This document shows positions 36,108 to 45,452 of a stretch of DNA of 64,000 nucleotides, piece after piece. A program made the position numbers and the translations under genes. The stretch is taken from contig NZ_JANQBQ010000001.1 in NCBI RefSeq assembly GCF_024723825.1, positions 992,001 through 1,056,000 of the forward strand, in the 5' to 3' direction. The stretch comes from Romboutsia lituseburensis. GTDB lineage: Bacteria; Bacillota; Clostridia; Peptostreptococcales; Peptostreptococcaceae. The notes beneath the pieces are model-generated. The model was not told where the DNA came from. It ran no database searches and was given only the letters and a program-made list of their open reading frames with translations. Position 1 is the stretch's first letter. Each line of letters starts with the position of its first letter.

Positions 36108-36584
36108 AAAATTCCTCCATTTAATTTATAAAATTTATATATAATTAACTATCTTGTTATAAAATTCGTTTTTTTAAATTTTGTTACTGTTTTGTAACTT
36201 GTTTATTAGTCTAATACAATTTTGATCCTTTGTAAACACCTTACTCCGCAAAAAGCGACAAAATAGTTACATTTTTTTACAAATAATAACTATTTTTGAC
36301 AACTCTTGTTCCTTAGAATTCTAATGTTTTGTGCATATAAAAAAAAATTACTTTTATTTATGAAAATTTTTTTATTTTAAAATCAAAAAGTTATAAAAAA
36401 CAAGCTATTTTACTTGCCTTTTTGTATCTGTATTTATAATAAAATTTGAAATATTTTTTCTAAACTTAGATTTATAAATTAATTTATAGATATAAACCTA
36501 CTACTTGATTTTCTTTCAGATTAACTATTTCATAATTTATAAATAATTTTCCTCCTATACGTTTTCTTAAAGTATGACTAATAT

Positions 36585-36608
36585 AATATGACATAAATAT
36601 GTCATATT
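36585..36608. promoter_or_regulatory. Orphan operator-like palindrome
   Basis: AATATGACATA and TATGTCATATT are perfect 11-bp arms with a 2-base AA centre. It does not match Fur, PerR, Rex or LexA boxes I know. It may bind a dimeric regulator. Confidence 0.45.
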
Positions 36609-36721
36609 TTAAATATGGAATTATATTGTTAATATTTAATTTTATCCAAGCCCTAAACTATTACCCTTTAACTAAAAACAAAATTAAAGTAATTAGACTT
36701 AATATAAAAATGACAAAAAAC

Positions 36722-36755
36722 AAAAGTACCAATCATAAAATGATTAGTACTTTTT
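36722..36755 (-). terminator. Terminator after the dicluster oxidoreductase gene
   Basis: AAAAGTAC-x-AATCA and TGATT-x-GTACTTTT form a hairpin with one mismatch, about 80 bases after the stop codon, with T runs on the minus strand. Confidence 0.7.
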
Positions 36756-36835
36756 ATTCTTAAATTTATTTTATATTTATTTATATAATTTTATATTAAA
36801 TTTACACTTGTCTCTAAAATAGCAAATTTAATTTA

Positions 36836-39406
36836 CTATTTCATTTTATCAAGCCTATTTTTAGTTTCTAATCTATTTTTCCACATCTCTTCTTCAGATG
36901 TGTATCCTCTTTTCTTAGCCATATCTTTAGTATATGTTCCTTCATGTATTAAATTTAGTATATGAAGTGCATCTTTTCCTGATGCTTCCATAGTTCCTCT
37001 ACAAGAACCACAATAAGTCAATACATTTTCTTGAGTACAATCATTCGCTCTTCTTGTATATAGTTTCTCATATAATTGAGGATTTGAGCTACAAACCATA
37101 CCTCCAACACCACAACATCTTGTATTTTCTTTGTTATTTTGCATTTCTTCATACTTATAACCTAATTCATCTAATATCCACCTAACATTTTCATGATGTG
37201 ATTTAACATTTCTAGTTACACAAGAATCATGTATATTAAATATTACATCTGAACTAGTGCCTACGCCTTTTTGAACTTCTGGTATACCTATTTTTTCTTT
37301 CATTAAATCCCAGTACGATATAACTTTCTTATCAGATGTTTCATTATAAACATTATAACAAGAAGGACATATTGTAATTATAACATCTGCATTAGTTTCA
37401 TTTATAGCATCTATAGCCATCTTATTTCTTTTCTTAAAGCTTTTATCTTCTCCAATTAATTTAGTTACTTTACCGCAACATTGTAATAATGCTCCAACCT
37501 CTCCATCTAAATTTGATTTTAGATGCTTAAGGGTACTTTCTACAACTGAAGGACTATAAGCTGGAACTGTACATCCAGGTACAAATAAATATTTTGTTTT
37601 TTTATCTTGTGCTAAAACAGTAGTTGAGTACTCCTCACTACATTCCATTTCCTGTGATTTATCAAAAGGCTTTAACAATTCTATAACTTGTTGATCATTG
37701 TTATCTACTATATATTGATCTTTAATAGCTATAAAGTTTTCTCTTAAGTTTAAATCTTTAGGACACTTAATAGTACATTGGCTACAATCATTACATGAGA
37801 ATGCTATCATTTTATCCATATTTTCATAGCCTTTATTTAAATATTTTTTAAATAAAGTTTTTGGACAATCTGTATATTCATTCATCATTATACATTCTTT
37901 CATACATAATTTACATTCACACTGTCTACATCTATTAGCCTCTTTTAAAGCCTCTTCTTTTGTATATCCAAGCGATACTTCATCAAAAGATTTAACTCTT
38001 ATAGATTTGTCTGATTCAGCCATAGAATATCTTCTTTCACTAATATCAGTCCAGTCTACTTCTCTTTTTAACTTAGTCTCATAGCTAGAAGTGTCTTCTA
38101 GTTTTCTACCTTCTGTTAAAGATTCATTACTTAAAAATCTCTTAACTGATTCTGCTGCTCTTCTTCCTGTCGCCATAGCTTGTACAACTATTACGGATTC
38201 TCCAGAAGCATCTCCTGCTATAAATACTTTTTCATTAGCTTTAGATTGTAGTGTTAATTTATCACACTCAAAATTAGTGTTAGGCATTTGAGTTAATATA
38301 CCATTTGCAAAGCTTCCCTCTACACCTTGTCCTATAGCAAAAACTATAGTATCTACTTCTAATTCTTTACTTTCATTTTCATCAAATGTAGGGCTGAAAG
38401 CTCCATTTTCATTAAATATAGATATACATTTTTTAAGTATTACTTTACTTACTCTATTATTTTCATCTACTATTATTTCTTTTATAGCTTGACCATGGTT
38501 AAACTTTATTTCTTCATCTATTGCACCTATTATCTCATGATTTGATGCATTCATAGTATTAAAACTATCTTCTAGACATATAGAGTATACTTCTCTAACT
38601 TGTTCAAGTCTTTTAGAGATTCTAGCACAGTCCATTGCTACATCTCCACCACCAACTACTAACACTTTATTCCCAGCTTCTTTTACATCTCTTGTAATTG
38701 CAGCTTCTTTAGTGTATTCTGCTGCTGAGAATATTCCTTTAGCATTAGAGTTTTTTAAACTTCTATCAACACTACCTTGATGCTTACCAACTGCAACTAT
38801 AACACTGTCATATGAATTTACTACTTCTTTAAAATCTATATCTTTTCCTATTTCACAGTTTAACTTGAACTTAACTCCTAATTTATCTAAATAACTTATT
38901 TCTTTTTCTAAAATATTTCTTGGTAATCTGTATTCAGGTATCCCAACTGCCATCATACCACCTCTAACAGGTAGCTTTTCAAATACAGTAACATCAAATC
39001 CTTCTCTTTGAAGTTCAAGTGCTGCTTGAAGCCCTGATGGACCAGCACCTATTATCGCTATAGTTTTTCCATTTGATGGCTTAACCGATAAATCCCAATC
39101 TTCTTCTCTATCAAAATTATCAGCTGCATATCTTTTAAGTCCTGCAATTGACATTGGAGAATTTATCTCATTAATTTTACACTTACTTTCACAAGGATGA
39201 GCACATATTCTACCTAAAGTTCCTGGTATAAACAAATCTTCTCTTATAACTTTTATGGCTTCAAATCCCTTATCTTCTCTTATTAATCTTATATATTCTT
39301 TAGCATCTGTATGCATAGGACATGTAGCTACACAACCTGCATCTGCATCACCTATACATTCATTCACTATATTTTCCATATTTTTTATTATGTTTTGTTT
39401 TAACAT
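36836..39406 (-). CDS. FAD-dependent oxidoreductase fused to iron-sulfur and CCG domains
   Basis: The protein has 856 residues from ATG at 39406 (GGAGG eight bases upstream). Domains in order: a GltD-type N-terminal Fe-S domain (CIGDADAGCVATCPMHTDA, HPCESKC), an FAD-binding domain (GAGPSGLQAALELQREGFD), an NAD(P)H domain (VVGGGDVAMDCARISKR) and a flavin end motif, a Cys-rich 4Fe-4S pair (CRQCECKLCMKEC and CNDCSQCTIKCPKD), and two C-terminal CCG domains (FVPGCTVPAYSP with LLQCCGKV; HDSCVTR with RCCGVGGM) as in heterodisulfide reductase and GlpC/LutA. It should move electrons between NAD(P)H and another carrier or a thiol/quinone. It is cotranscribed with an EamA transporter from a sigma-54 promoter. 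The substrate is unknown. Confidence 0.85.
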   Translation of the reverse strand: MLKQNIIKNMENIVNECIGDADAGCVATCPMHTDAKEYIRLIREDKGFEAIKVIREDLFIPGTLGRICAHPCESKCKINEINSPMSIAGLKRYAADNFDREEDWDLSVKPSNGKTIAIIGAGPSGLQAALELQREGFDVTVFEKLPVRGGMMAVGIPEYRLPRNILEKEISYLDKLGVKFKLNCEIGKDIDFKEVVNSYDSVIVAVGKHQGSVDRSLKNSNAKGIFSAAEYTKEAAITRDVKEAGNKVLVVGGGDVAMDCARISKRLEQVREVYSICLEDSFNTMNASNHEIIGAIDEEIKFNHGQAIKEIIVDENNRVSKVILKKCISIFNENGAFSPTFDENESKELEVDTIVFAIGQGVEGSFANGILTQMPNTNFECDKLTLQSKANEKVFIAGDASGESVIVVQAMATGRRAAESVKRFLSNESLTEGRKLEDTSSYETKLKREVDWTDISERRYSMAESDKSIRVKSFDEVSLGYTKEEALKEANRCRQCECKLCMKECIMMNEYTDCPKTLFKKYLNKGYENMDKMIAFSCNDCSQCTIKCPKDLNLRENFIAIKDQYIVDNNDQQVIELLKPFDKSQEMECSEEYSTTVLAQDKKTKYLFVPGCTVPAYSPSVVESTLKHLKSNLDGEVGALLQCCGKVTKLIGEDKSFKKRNKMAIDAINETNADVIITICPSCYNVYNETSDKKVISYWDLMKEKIGIPEVQKGVGTSSDVIFNIHDSCVTRNVKSHHENVRWILDELGYKYEEMQNNKENTRCCGVGGMVCSSNPQLYEKLYTRRANDCTQENVLTYCGSCRGTMEASGKDALHILNLIHEGTYTKDMAKKRGYTSEEEMWKNRLETKNRLDKMK

Positions 39407-39429
39407 ACTATCATCCTCCACAACTTAAA

Positions 39430-40389
39430 TTATGCATTCTTTTTCTTCGGATCTATAGCAAATATAAATACACCTGTAACTATAACTAGTCCCCAGAATG
39501 CTAGGCTAGGAGTTATTTTCTCTCCAAATAATATAGCACTAAATATAATAGACCATAATGCAGCAGTTGAGTTTAAAGCAGTTCCCATTGCTGCTCCTAT
39601 TAAATCAACAGCTTTATACCAACAAAGATAGGTTGTTGCACCTAATATAGCTATACCAGCATACGCTACTATCGTTCCACTGGTTACTACATTAGCTGCT
39701 ACACCATAACCACCTATTAATGGTAAAACTATAAATCCGTATGATAACATTGATATTAAATATCTTAGACATAAAAACTGTTGTGGTGTCGGGTTAATAT
39801 GTTCCTCTCCTTTTATATGTTTCATAGCAAACCCTATAATAACACCTTCTAAAGCCCATCCTAATACTGCTACTAATGCAAATATAACTCCCATAAAGAA
39901 TGTATCTGGTACATTTGATGATGGATTAAATCCTAACATAAATGAACCTAATAAACTTACCGCAATACCAACCATTGCTCTTGCTGATAGTTTTTCTTTT
40001 AATATAAAATATGATAATATTGCTCCAACACCTGGATAAATAACTGATATACTAGATGCGTAAGGCGCTGTTGCATATTTTATAGATAATAAGTAAGCAC
40101 TCATGCCTATTGGTGCTCCCACTAAAGCTGCTAAAGCCGTTGCCTTACCTTTTTTAGTTTTTAATAATCCAAATACTGGCTTCAACTGTTTTCCAAATAA
40201 TAAAACTAATGCTATCCACATAAAGCAGAAACTATCATGGAAAAATGCTGATACTAGCGGTGAAAGTTCGAATTCTGAAAATATACTGCTACCTCCAACT
40301 TTTCCCATTAAAACTGAATCAAGTCCCCATGCAAGTCCTACTGTAATTCCAAGTAATAACCCTTTTTTCATATTTTTGTTGTCTTTCAT
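39430..40389 (-). CDS. EamA/DMT family transporter
   Basis: The protein (319 residues from ATG at 40389, AGGAAAGGAA upstream) has ten membrane segments in two EamA repeats (about 10-150 and 165-310), with the YATAPYASSISVIYPGVGAI and ALNSTAALWSIIFSAILFGE blocks at equivalent places. DMT carriers of this form move metabolites such as amino acids, either in or out. It is the first gene of the sigma-54 operon and overlaps no other gene; the oxidoreductase starts about 20 bases later. The transported compound is probably the substrate or product of that enzyme. A frame extension to 40434 lacks a good site. Confidence 0.85.
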   Translation of the reverse strand: MKDNKNMKKGLLLGITVGLAWGLDSVLMGKVGGSSIFSEFELSPLVSAFFHDSFCFMWIALVLLFGKQLKPVFGLLKTKKGKATALAALVGAPIGMSAYLLSIKYATAPYASSISVIYPGVGAILSYFILKEKLSARAMVGIAVSLLGSFMLGFNPSSNVPDTFFMGVIFALVAVLGWALEGVIIGFAMKHIKGEEHINPTPQQFLCLRYLISMLSYGFIVLPLIGGYGVAANVVTSGTIVAYAGIAILGATTYLCWYKAVDLIGAAMGTALNSTAALWSIIFSAILFGEKITPSLAFWGLVIVTGVFIFAIDPKKKNA

Positions 40390-40449
40390 AACGTCAATTC
40401 CTTTCCTAATCTTTTTTTGTTTTTTATTTAACATTCTATATATTATATA

Positions 40450-40466
40450 AGCAATTTTCGTGCCAA
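40450..40466 (-). promoter_or_regulatory. Sigma-54 (-24/-12) promoter of the EamA/oxidoreductase operon
   Basis: On the minus strand the sequence TTGGCACGAAAATTGCT matches the sigma-54 consensus (TGGCAC, five bases, TTGCT) exactly. It is 61 bases before the EamA start, and a sigma-54 activator gene is divergent. Confidence 0.9.
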
Positions 40467-40561
40467 GTTTTTATTTTTTATTTAGTTAAGAATTTATCCA
40501 TCTTCTTTGTTATAAATCAATCAATCTTTTTATCACTTGTGTTATTTTTTTTACCATTTCA

Positions 40562-40581
40562 ATGTAAACTTTCATTACACT
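40562..40581. promoter_or_regulatory. Candidate upstream activator site
   Basis: TGTAA, seven bases, TTACA form an inverted repeat about 100 bases upstream of the -24 element, with a further TTACAC nearby. This is the usual distance for a sigma-54 activator binding site, but only one copy is clear. Confidence 0.4.
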
Positions 40582-40706
40582 GTCATTTTTAATTACACTT
40601 TTTATTAAGTTGTCTACATTAGTTACTATTTTATATTTTTTTGTTATATGCTAAAATAACTTATCAATTAAATTTTATTTATTAATTTTTAGAAAGGTCT
40701 ATATAA

Positions 40707-41726
40707 ATGAAAGATACTAAAATCACTAAAAAAAGTTATACATTTGATGATATAATAGGTGAAAGTAGCCAAATAAAAAAAGTAATATTAGAATGTAAAG
40801 CTATATCAGATAGTCCTTCTACAGTTTTGCTCCTTGGAGAGAGTGGTTGTGGCAAAGAACTTTTAGCTCAAGCTATACACAACAATAGCTCTAGAAAATA
40901 TAAACCATTTATAGCTGTAAATTGCGGTGCTATACCTGCCAATTTAATAGAAAGTGAATTATTCGGTTATGAATCAGGTGCTTTTACAGGCTCAAATAAA
41001 AATGGTGCTTTAGGTAAATTTGAACTAGCTAATGGAGGTACTATATTCCTTGATGAAATAGGTGAAATGCCTTTAGAAATGCAAGTTACACTACTTAGAG
41101 TTTTACAAGAAGGTGTAATTACAAGAATAGGCGGGAAACATAATATCTCTGTAGATATTCGTGTAATTGCTGCTACTAACAAAGCTTTAAAACAAGAGGT
41201 AAAGGATAAAAGATTTAGAAGTGATTTATATTATAGGCTTAATGTATTACCTATAAATGTACCTCCATTAAAAGAACGTATTGGAGATGTACCGGTTCTT
41301 TTAAATCACTTCCTAAATGTGAAAAGCAGAAAATTAAATAAACCAATCCCCAATATTCCAGGGACTCTCTTAAAAAAAATGATTTCATATTGTTGGCCTG
41401 GAAATATAAGAGAGTTGGAAAATTTCGTAGAAAACATAGTTGCCTTAAACGGAGAAACTACTTGTGAAATAGATTTAGAAGAATGCCATTGTCTTACACA
41501 TGATAATTTAGGCAATCCAATAGAACAAAAATCACCTGATAAACTTTGTGCAATGTGTGAAACTAATGATGATATTGTTACTCCTCTAGTAGTTCTTGAG
41601 CAAATAGAAATAAAAAAAGCTTTACGAGTTTGTAGCGGTAATATCTCTCAAGCGTCTAACAAGCTAGGAATTAGTAGAAATGCGCTTTATAATAAGATGA
41701 AAAGATATGGTATTGTTAATAAGTAG
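40707..41726 (+). CDS. Sigma-54 dependent transcriptional activator without a sensor domain
   Basis: The 339-residue protein is an AAA+ activator with Walker A GESGCGKE (44-51), the loop GAFTGS (91-96, last residue Ser in place of Ala in the usual GAFTGA), Walker B FLDEIGEM, and a C-terminal Fis-type HTH (NISQASNKLGISRNALYNKM). Only about 12 residues precede the AAA+ domain, so there is no N-terminal PAS or receiver domain. The segment between AAA+ and HTH holds Cys253, Cys260, His261, Cys262, Cys281 and Cys284 (CxC and CxxC), which could bind a metal, an Fe-S cluster or form disulfides. It is divergent from the sigma-54 operon and most likely drives it. Confidence 0.88.
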   Translation: MKDTKITKKSYTFDDIIGESSQIKKVILECKAISDSPSTVLLLGESGCGKELLAQAIHNNSSRKYKPFIAVNCGAIPANLIESELFGYESGAFTGSNKNGALGKFELANGGTIFLDEIGEMPLEMQVTLLRVLQEGVITRIGGKHNISVDIRVIAATNKALKQEVKDKRFRSDLYYRLNVLPINVPPLKERIGDVPVLLNHFLNVKSRKLNKPIPNIPGTLLKKMISYCWPGNIRELENFVENIVALNGETTCEIDLEECHCLTHDNLGNPIEQKSPDKLCAMCETNDDIVTPLVVLEQIEIKKALRVCSGNISQASNKLGISRNALYNKMKRYGIVNK

Positions 41727-41852
41727 ACTATAAATATATTTACCAAAGGTTCTTCCAATTTTATAAATATTTTACATTCGCCATGCTTTATGTAACACAT
41801 AATTACTAAACCTAATATTATATATAAGTTAAAATACTAGGTTGGTGATAAT

Positions 41853-42299
41853 GTGAATTTTAATCCTGATAAACTAGAAACAACTTTTGTAGAACCTATG
41901 GCACCCTATGGTCCTATAGAAGGTCGAAAATATACACTTACACATTCCGATAAGACTGGTGTGATGTTTTTAGACATAGCCGATGAATATAATTATAAAG
42001 TTATAAATCAAGATTTAAGAGATGAGCTTTTAGGTACCTTGAAAAACTTTGATAGTTCTTACGTGCTATTTTTATATGCTTATATTGGAAACCTGGACTA
42101 TTTTTCTTCTCTTATGAAATACAGTGCTTTTAAATCTCATATGAATTTAGCATTACAAGCTATAATTTATGGTGACAGAGATTTAATAAAAGAACATCCA
42201 AAGCTAGCTAATGCTCCTATTTATGTAAAGTTTAATTCTCCACTTCCGATATTTGATAATTACGAGTTTTATGGATATGTAAAATATTATATAATATAA
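41853..42299 (+). CDS. Staygreen family protein
   Basis: This 148-residue protein starts at a GTG at 41853. The sequence TEFVEP-like N-terminus (FVEPMAPYGPIEGRKYTLTH, 20 residues), SDKTGVMFLDIADEYN and the Asp/Arg-rich NQDLRDELLG match the bacterial staygreen-domain family (PF12638), related to the plant SGR Mg-dechelatase. Nonphotosynthetic bacteria keep these proteins; the role is not known, though some bacterial SGR homologues remove Mg from chlorophyll derivatives in vitro. A GGTGAT site precedes. It is a single gene with a terminator. Confidence 0.8.
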   Translation: MNFNPDKLETTFVEPMAPYGPIEGRKYTLTHSDKTGVMFLDIADEYNYKVINQDLRDELLGTLKNFDSSYVLFLYAYIGNLDYFSSLMKYSAFKSHMNLALQAIIYGDRDLIKEHPKLANAPIYVKFNSPLPIFDNYEFYGYVKYYII

Positions 42300-42300
42300 A

Positions 42301-42328
42301 AACCGTATCACTTAATTGTGATACGGTT
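42301..42328 (+). terminator. Terminator after the staygreen gene
   Basis: A perfect 11-bp stem (42301-42311 with 42318-42328) with T-rich DNA following. Confidence 0.8.
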
Positions 42329-42370
42329 CTATGTACTTTTTTATTTATACTATGTACTTTTTTATTTATA
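42329..42370. repeat. Two perfect 21-bp tandem repeats
   Basis: The unit CTATGTACTTTTTTATTTATA occurs twice in a row (42329-42349 and 42350-42370), then the sequence CTAT begins a third copy. It lies in the terminator tail and seems to be a slippage product. Confidence 0.75.
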
Positions 42371-42437
42371 CTATTATATGCATTTAAAAAAAATTATGAT
42401 TCTTAATTACTTAAAATAGTTTTTCTCATTTATAAAT

Positions 42438-43562
42438 TTAACTTTGTATATTTTGTAAAGCTGCATATTCATTTTTTGTATAACCTTTAGAAAGTTTCTT
42501 TGACTTTACTTTATTAATAAATATACAAAGTATATCTGTAAAAGTAAATATACTTATTGCTAGTAAAATAGTTTGTAACGGCATATATGATTCTGTTTTT
42601 AATAATAAAATAGAAAATCCTATAATAGTATAATGAATACAATACATCAAATTAGTATTTTTACTCCATCTATTAATAGTTATTTTTACTATCTCTGGAA
42701 TGTACTGATATACAAAATATAAAAGACTTATCCAGAATAATGCAAAAACACATAATACAATGTTCCCCATAATATCTTGATGATAATACTCAGTTTGATA
42801 TAATGCTCCAAAGGCTCCGAATTTCACATTATTTACATAAGAATAAACCCATAAAAGTATTGAAAGTGGTGCAGTTACAAATAATATATTCTTATATAAA
42901 ACAGTTTTATTTGCACATCTTGTTAAAATTTGACCAAAATAATACCCTACTAGAGCAAATGTAATCCATGATAAAAATGGAAACCAAGAAAGTTCATCTG
43001 TTCCCCATATTCCTCTGCAAATAATATTAATAATTTTATTTTCAATAACAGTTCCTCTTAAAAATATATTTAATGTCATTAATCCACACCAAATACCAAA
43101 TAATCCTTTATTTGAAATATTAAATTTCTTAATTAGAGAAAAAAACAAAAATACTAATCCTGAAAATGCTAATATATCAATTCCGAATATAGATTCTAGC
43201 CCTAATTGAATATAACTCATATCATTAGCTCTAAGTGCTAATATAATATTTGGAATAAAATCCATAAGTATATTTAATCCATATCCTAATAATAATAAAG
43301 ATATTCCTCTTTTAAATAAATACTTTGCAGTACTTCTTCTTGAATATACAATACCTACTCCAATTAAAATTATAAATATCGGTGCTGACATCGGACTTCC
43401 TAAAAATTCAACTAATCTATTATAAAAACCACCTTCTATCTTTGGAGATTGGTAGTATTCATTAACATGAACCCAAACCATAAATAAAATTGCTAATCCT
43501 TTAGCTAAATCTAATTCTTTCTGATAAGAAGTATTAATTTTTTCTTTATTAAAAATATCCAT
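42438..43562 (-). CDS. Heparan-alpha-glucosaminide acetyltransferase-like/DUF1624 membrane protein
   Basis: The 374-residue protein has about ten membrane segments, an N-terminal block ELDLAKGLAILFMVWVHVNE typical of YeiB/HGSNAT-like acyltransferase families, FLGSPMSAPIFIILIGVGIV and a late NLMYCIHYTIIG segment with a His in the membrane. Such proteins may transfer acetyl groups to surface sugars. The acceptor is unknown. It starts 36 bases after the chemoreceptor gene on the same strand, so the two are probably cotranscribed. Confidence 0.68.
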   Translation of the reverse strand: MDIFNKEKINTSYQKELDLAKGLAILFMVWVHVNEYYQSPKIEGGFYNRLVEFLGSPMSAPIFIILIGVGIVYSRRSTAKYLFKRGISLLLLGYGLNILMDFIPNIILALRANDMSYIQLGLESIFGIDILAFSGLVFLFFSLIKKFNISNKGLFGIWCGLMTLNIFLRGTVIENKIINIICRGIWGTDELSWFPFLSWITFALVGYYFGQILTRCANKTVLYKNILFVTAPLSILLWVYSYVNNVKFGAFGALYQTEYYHQDIMGNIVLCVFALFWISLLYFVYQYIPEIVKITINRWSKNTNLMYCIHYTIIGFSILLLKTESYMPLQTILLAISIFTFTDILCIFINKVKSKKLSKGYTKNEYAALQNIQS

Positions 43563-43598
43563 ACTTAATTTTCCCTTCTTTACATGTCTTGTGAGTTT

Positions 43599-45326
43599 TT
43601 ATATTTTTAAATCTGCAACTAAATATTTTAGCATGTCACTTTTTGATTTGGTATTTTCTATTTGCTCAAAAATATCCTTAAATTTAATATTTATATTATT
43701 TACATTCACACTTATACCTACAGATCCTTCTGTTGTTGTATTTGTTACTAAAACAACGTCATTTATTGAGCTTCCTATTGAGTTAATACTTTCATTTAAC
43801 TCATTAGTCATTTTAAAGAAATTGTCAAATAATTCTTTCATAGTATTACAGTCATGAGAATATTGATTACCCATTTCTAAAAACATTTCATAATCTTTAA
43901 GTATTTTTTTATCTAAAAATTCTAGAATATTACTAGATTCATTTGCTAATCCTCTAACAGATGCAACAATTGAGTTCGTTCGTTCTTGAATTAAAGAACT
44001 TACATTTTTAGATTCTTCTGCCAATTCTTTTACTTCTTCTGCTACCACAGAGAATCCCTTTCCGTGTTCTCCAGCTCTCACCGCTTCTATTGATGCATTA
44101 ATTGCAAGTACTTTTGTTTGATCACTAATTCTAGAAATCATTTCAGCACATTTTATTATTTCTTGAATTCTAGATGTTTTTTCTATAGATTCATGTAAAT
44201 TCACTTCTACTTCAGAATATACATTATCAAGATTTGATTTAGATTCACTTACTATAGTTTTAAATTCACTAAAACTTTTATTTATAGAATTGCTCTTATC
44301 TACTCCACTCTTAGCATCTCCTTCTATTTCAACAATTGCATTACCTAAAACTGTAGAATCAAATTTTATTTGTTCCATACATGCTGTTGTTTCTTCCATA
44401 CCTTGAGATACATTTTCAGATACATTTGCTATATCATTTACTTCTTCTGTTAGCATATTAACATTTGTATATATTTCATCTACTAATTTATTAATTAAAA
44501 TACTCTCTTCTTTTATATTAGAAGTAATATTTTGTATACATATTCTAGTATTTTCTATAGAATTAGCTATAAGGCCTATTTCATCTTTTTTATTTAAAAG
44601 GTTTTGATTAACATTTTTCGTAAAATCACCTTCTGAAATTAATTCAAGATCTTTTTGTAATTCAATTACAGGTTTAGTTATATTCTTACGAATAAAGCTA
44701 TATGCAGCAATTGCTAGCATAGCACAAACTAATAATAAAGTAATTTGAATCTTAGATAACATTTTAAATGCTTTATTAAAAATTTCTTGTTGAGGAATAT
44801 CAGCTGCTATACCACCTATTATTTTTCCTGAACTATCTTTAATTGGTATGTAACATGACATAAGCTTTCCCCACTCTTCACTATCAATAATACTTGAAGT
44901 AGAATACTTTCCATCTAAAGCGCCTTTCATTTTATTCGTTACATCATCCGAGGCTATATCCATTCCTAATGTATCTAAAGTACCATCATTAAATGAATTA
45001 GCTACTACACCATACTTTAAACCACTACCAGAATCATCAATATTATATGTATAAAGATAAAGTAATTTATTTTCATCTACAATTTTTGTTAACTTACCTT
45101 CTAGTTCTTTGTAATAATCGTCATCTATGCTCTTAGTTTTTACTACTTGTTGTAACTTATTTTTATCAATCATAGATTCTATTGATTTAAGCATTCTGAT
45201 ACCTTCTTCAGAACTAGTACTAATAGATTCTCCTTTTATAATTTTCCATCCTAAAAATGATGAAAATATAAATAGCACTACAAATAGTACTGCTATATTA
45301 AAAAATGCTTTTTTTGTTGTATTCAT
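43599..45326 (-). CDS. Methyl-accepting chemotaxis protein
   Basis: The 575-residue protein has an N-terminal membrane segment (residues 9-28), an extracytoplasmic sensor of about 165 residues that resembles a single Cache domain, a second membrane segment (ITLLLVCAMLAIAAYSFI), a HAMP domain (about 215-270) and a long cytoplasmic coiled-coil signalling domain with the hairpin tip AINASIEAVRAGEHGKGFSV and VAEEVKELAEES. Ligand is unknown. The start has GGAGGATG. It is upstream of the DUF1624-like gene. Confidence 0.92.
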   Translation of the reverse strand: MNTTKKAFFNIAVLFVVLFIFSSFLGWKIIKGESISTSSEEGIRMLKSIESMIDKNKLQQVVKTKSIDDDYYKELEGKLTKIVDENKLLYLYTYNIDDSGSGLKYGVVANSFNDGTLDTLGMDIASDDVTNKMKGALDGKYSTSSIIDSEEWGKLMSCYIPIKDSSGKIIGGIAADIPQQEIFNKAFKMLSKIQITLLLVCAMLAIAAYSFIRKNITKPVIELQKDLELISEGDFTKNVNQNLLNKKDEIGLIANSIENTRICIQNITSNIKEESILINKLVDEIYTNVNMLTEEVNDIANVSENVSQGMEETTACMEQIKFDSTVLGNAIVEIEGDAKSGVDKSNSINKSFSEFKTIVSESKSNLDNVYSEVEVNLHESIEKTSRIQEIIKCAEMISRISDQTKVLAINASIEAVRAGEHGKGFSVVAEEVKELAEESKNVSSLIQERTNSIVASVRGLANESSNILEFLDKKILKDYEMFLEMGNQYSHDCNTMKELFDNFFKMTNELNESINSIGSSINDVVLVTNTTTEGSVGISVNVNNINIKFKDIFEQIENTKSKSDMLKYLVADLKI

Positions 45327-45452
45327 ATTTCATCCTCCATATATTATTTTAATTATTTAGTCCAAGTTGTATTGTAACATTTTTTTACATATTTTTCTAT
45401 ATTATAATTATTATTATAATATAATATTAATTTTTATCATGACAGAATAAAA

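Larger units (their letters stand above)
36108..36835. other. Long AT-rich gap with an orphan palindrome and a terminator
   Basis: I see no coding frame in 728 bases. It should hold the promoter of the SH3b/3D gene on its left side. Two structured elements are listed apart: a 24-bp palindrome at 36585-36608 and a hairpin at 36722-36755. Confidence 0.55.
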
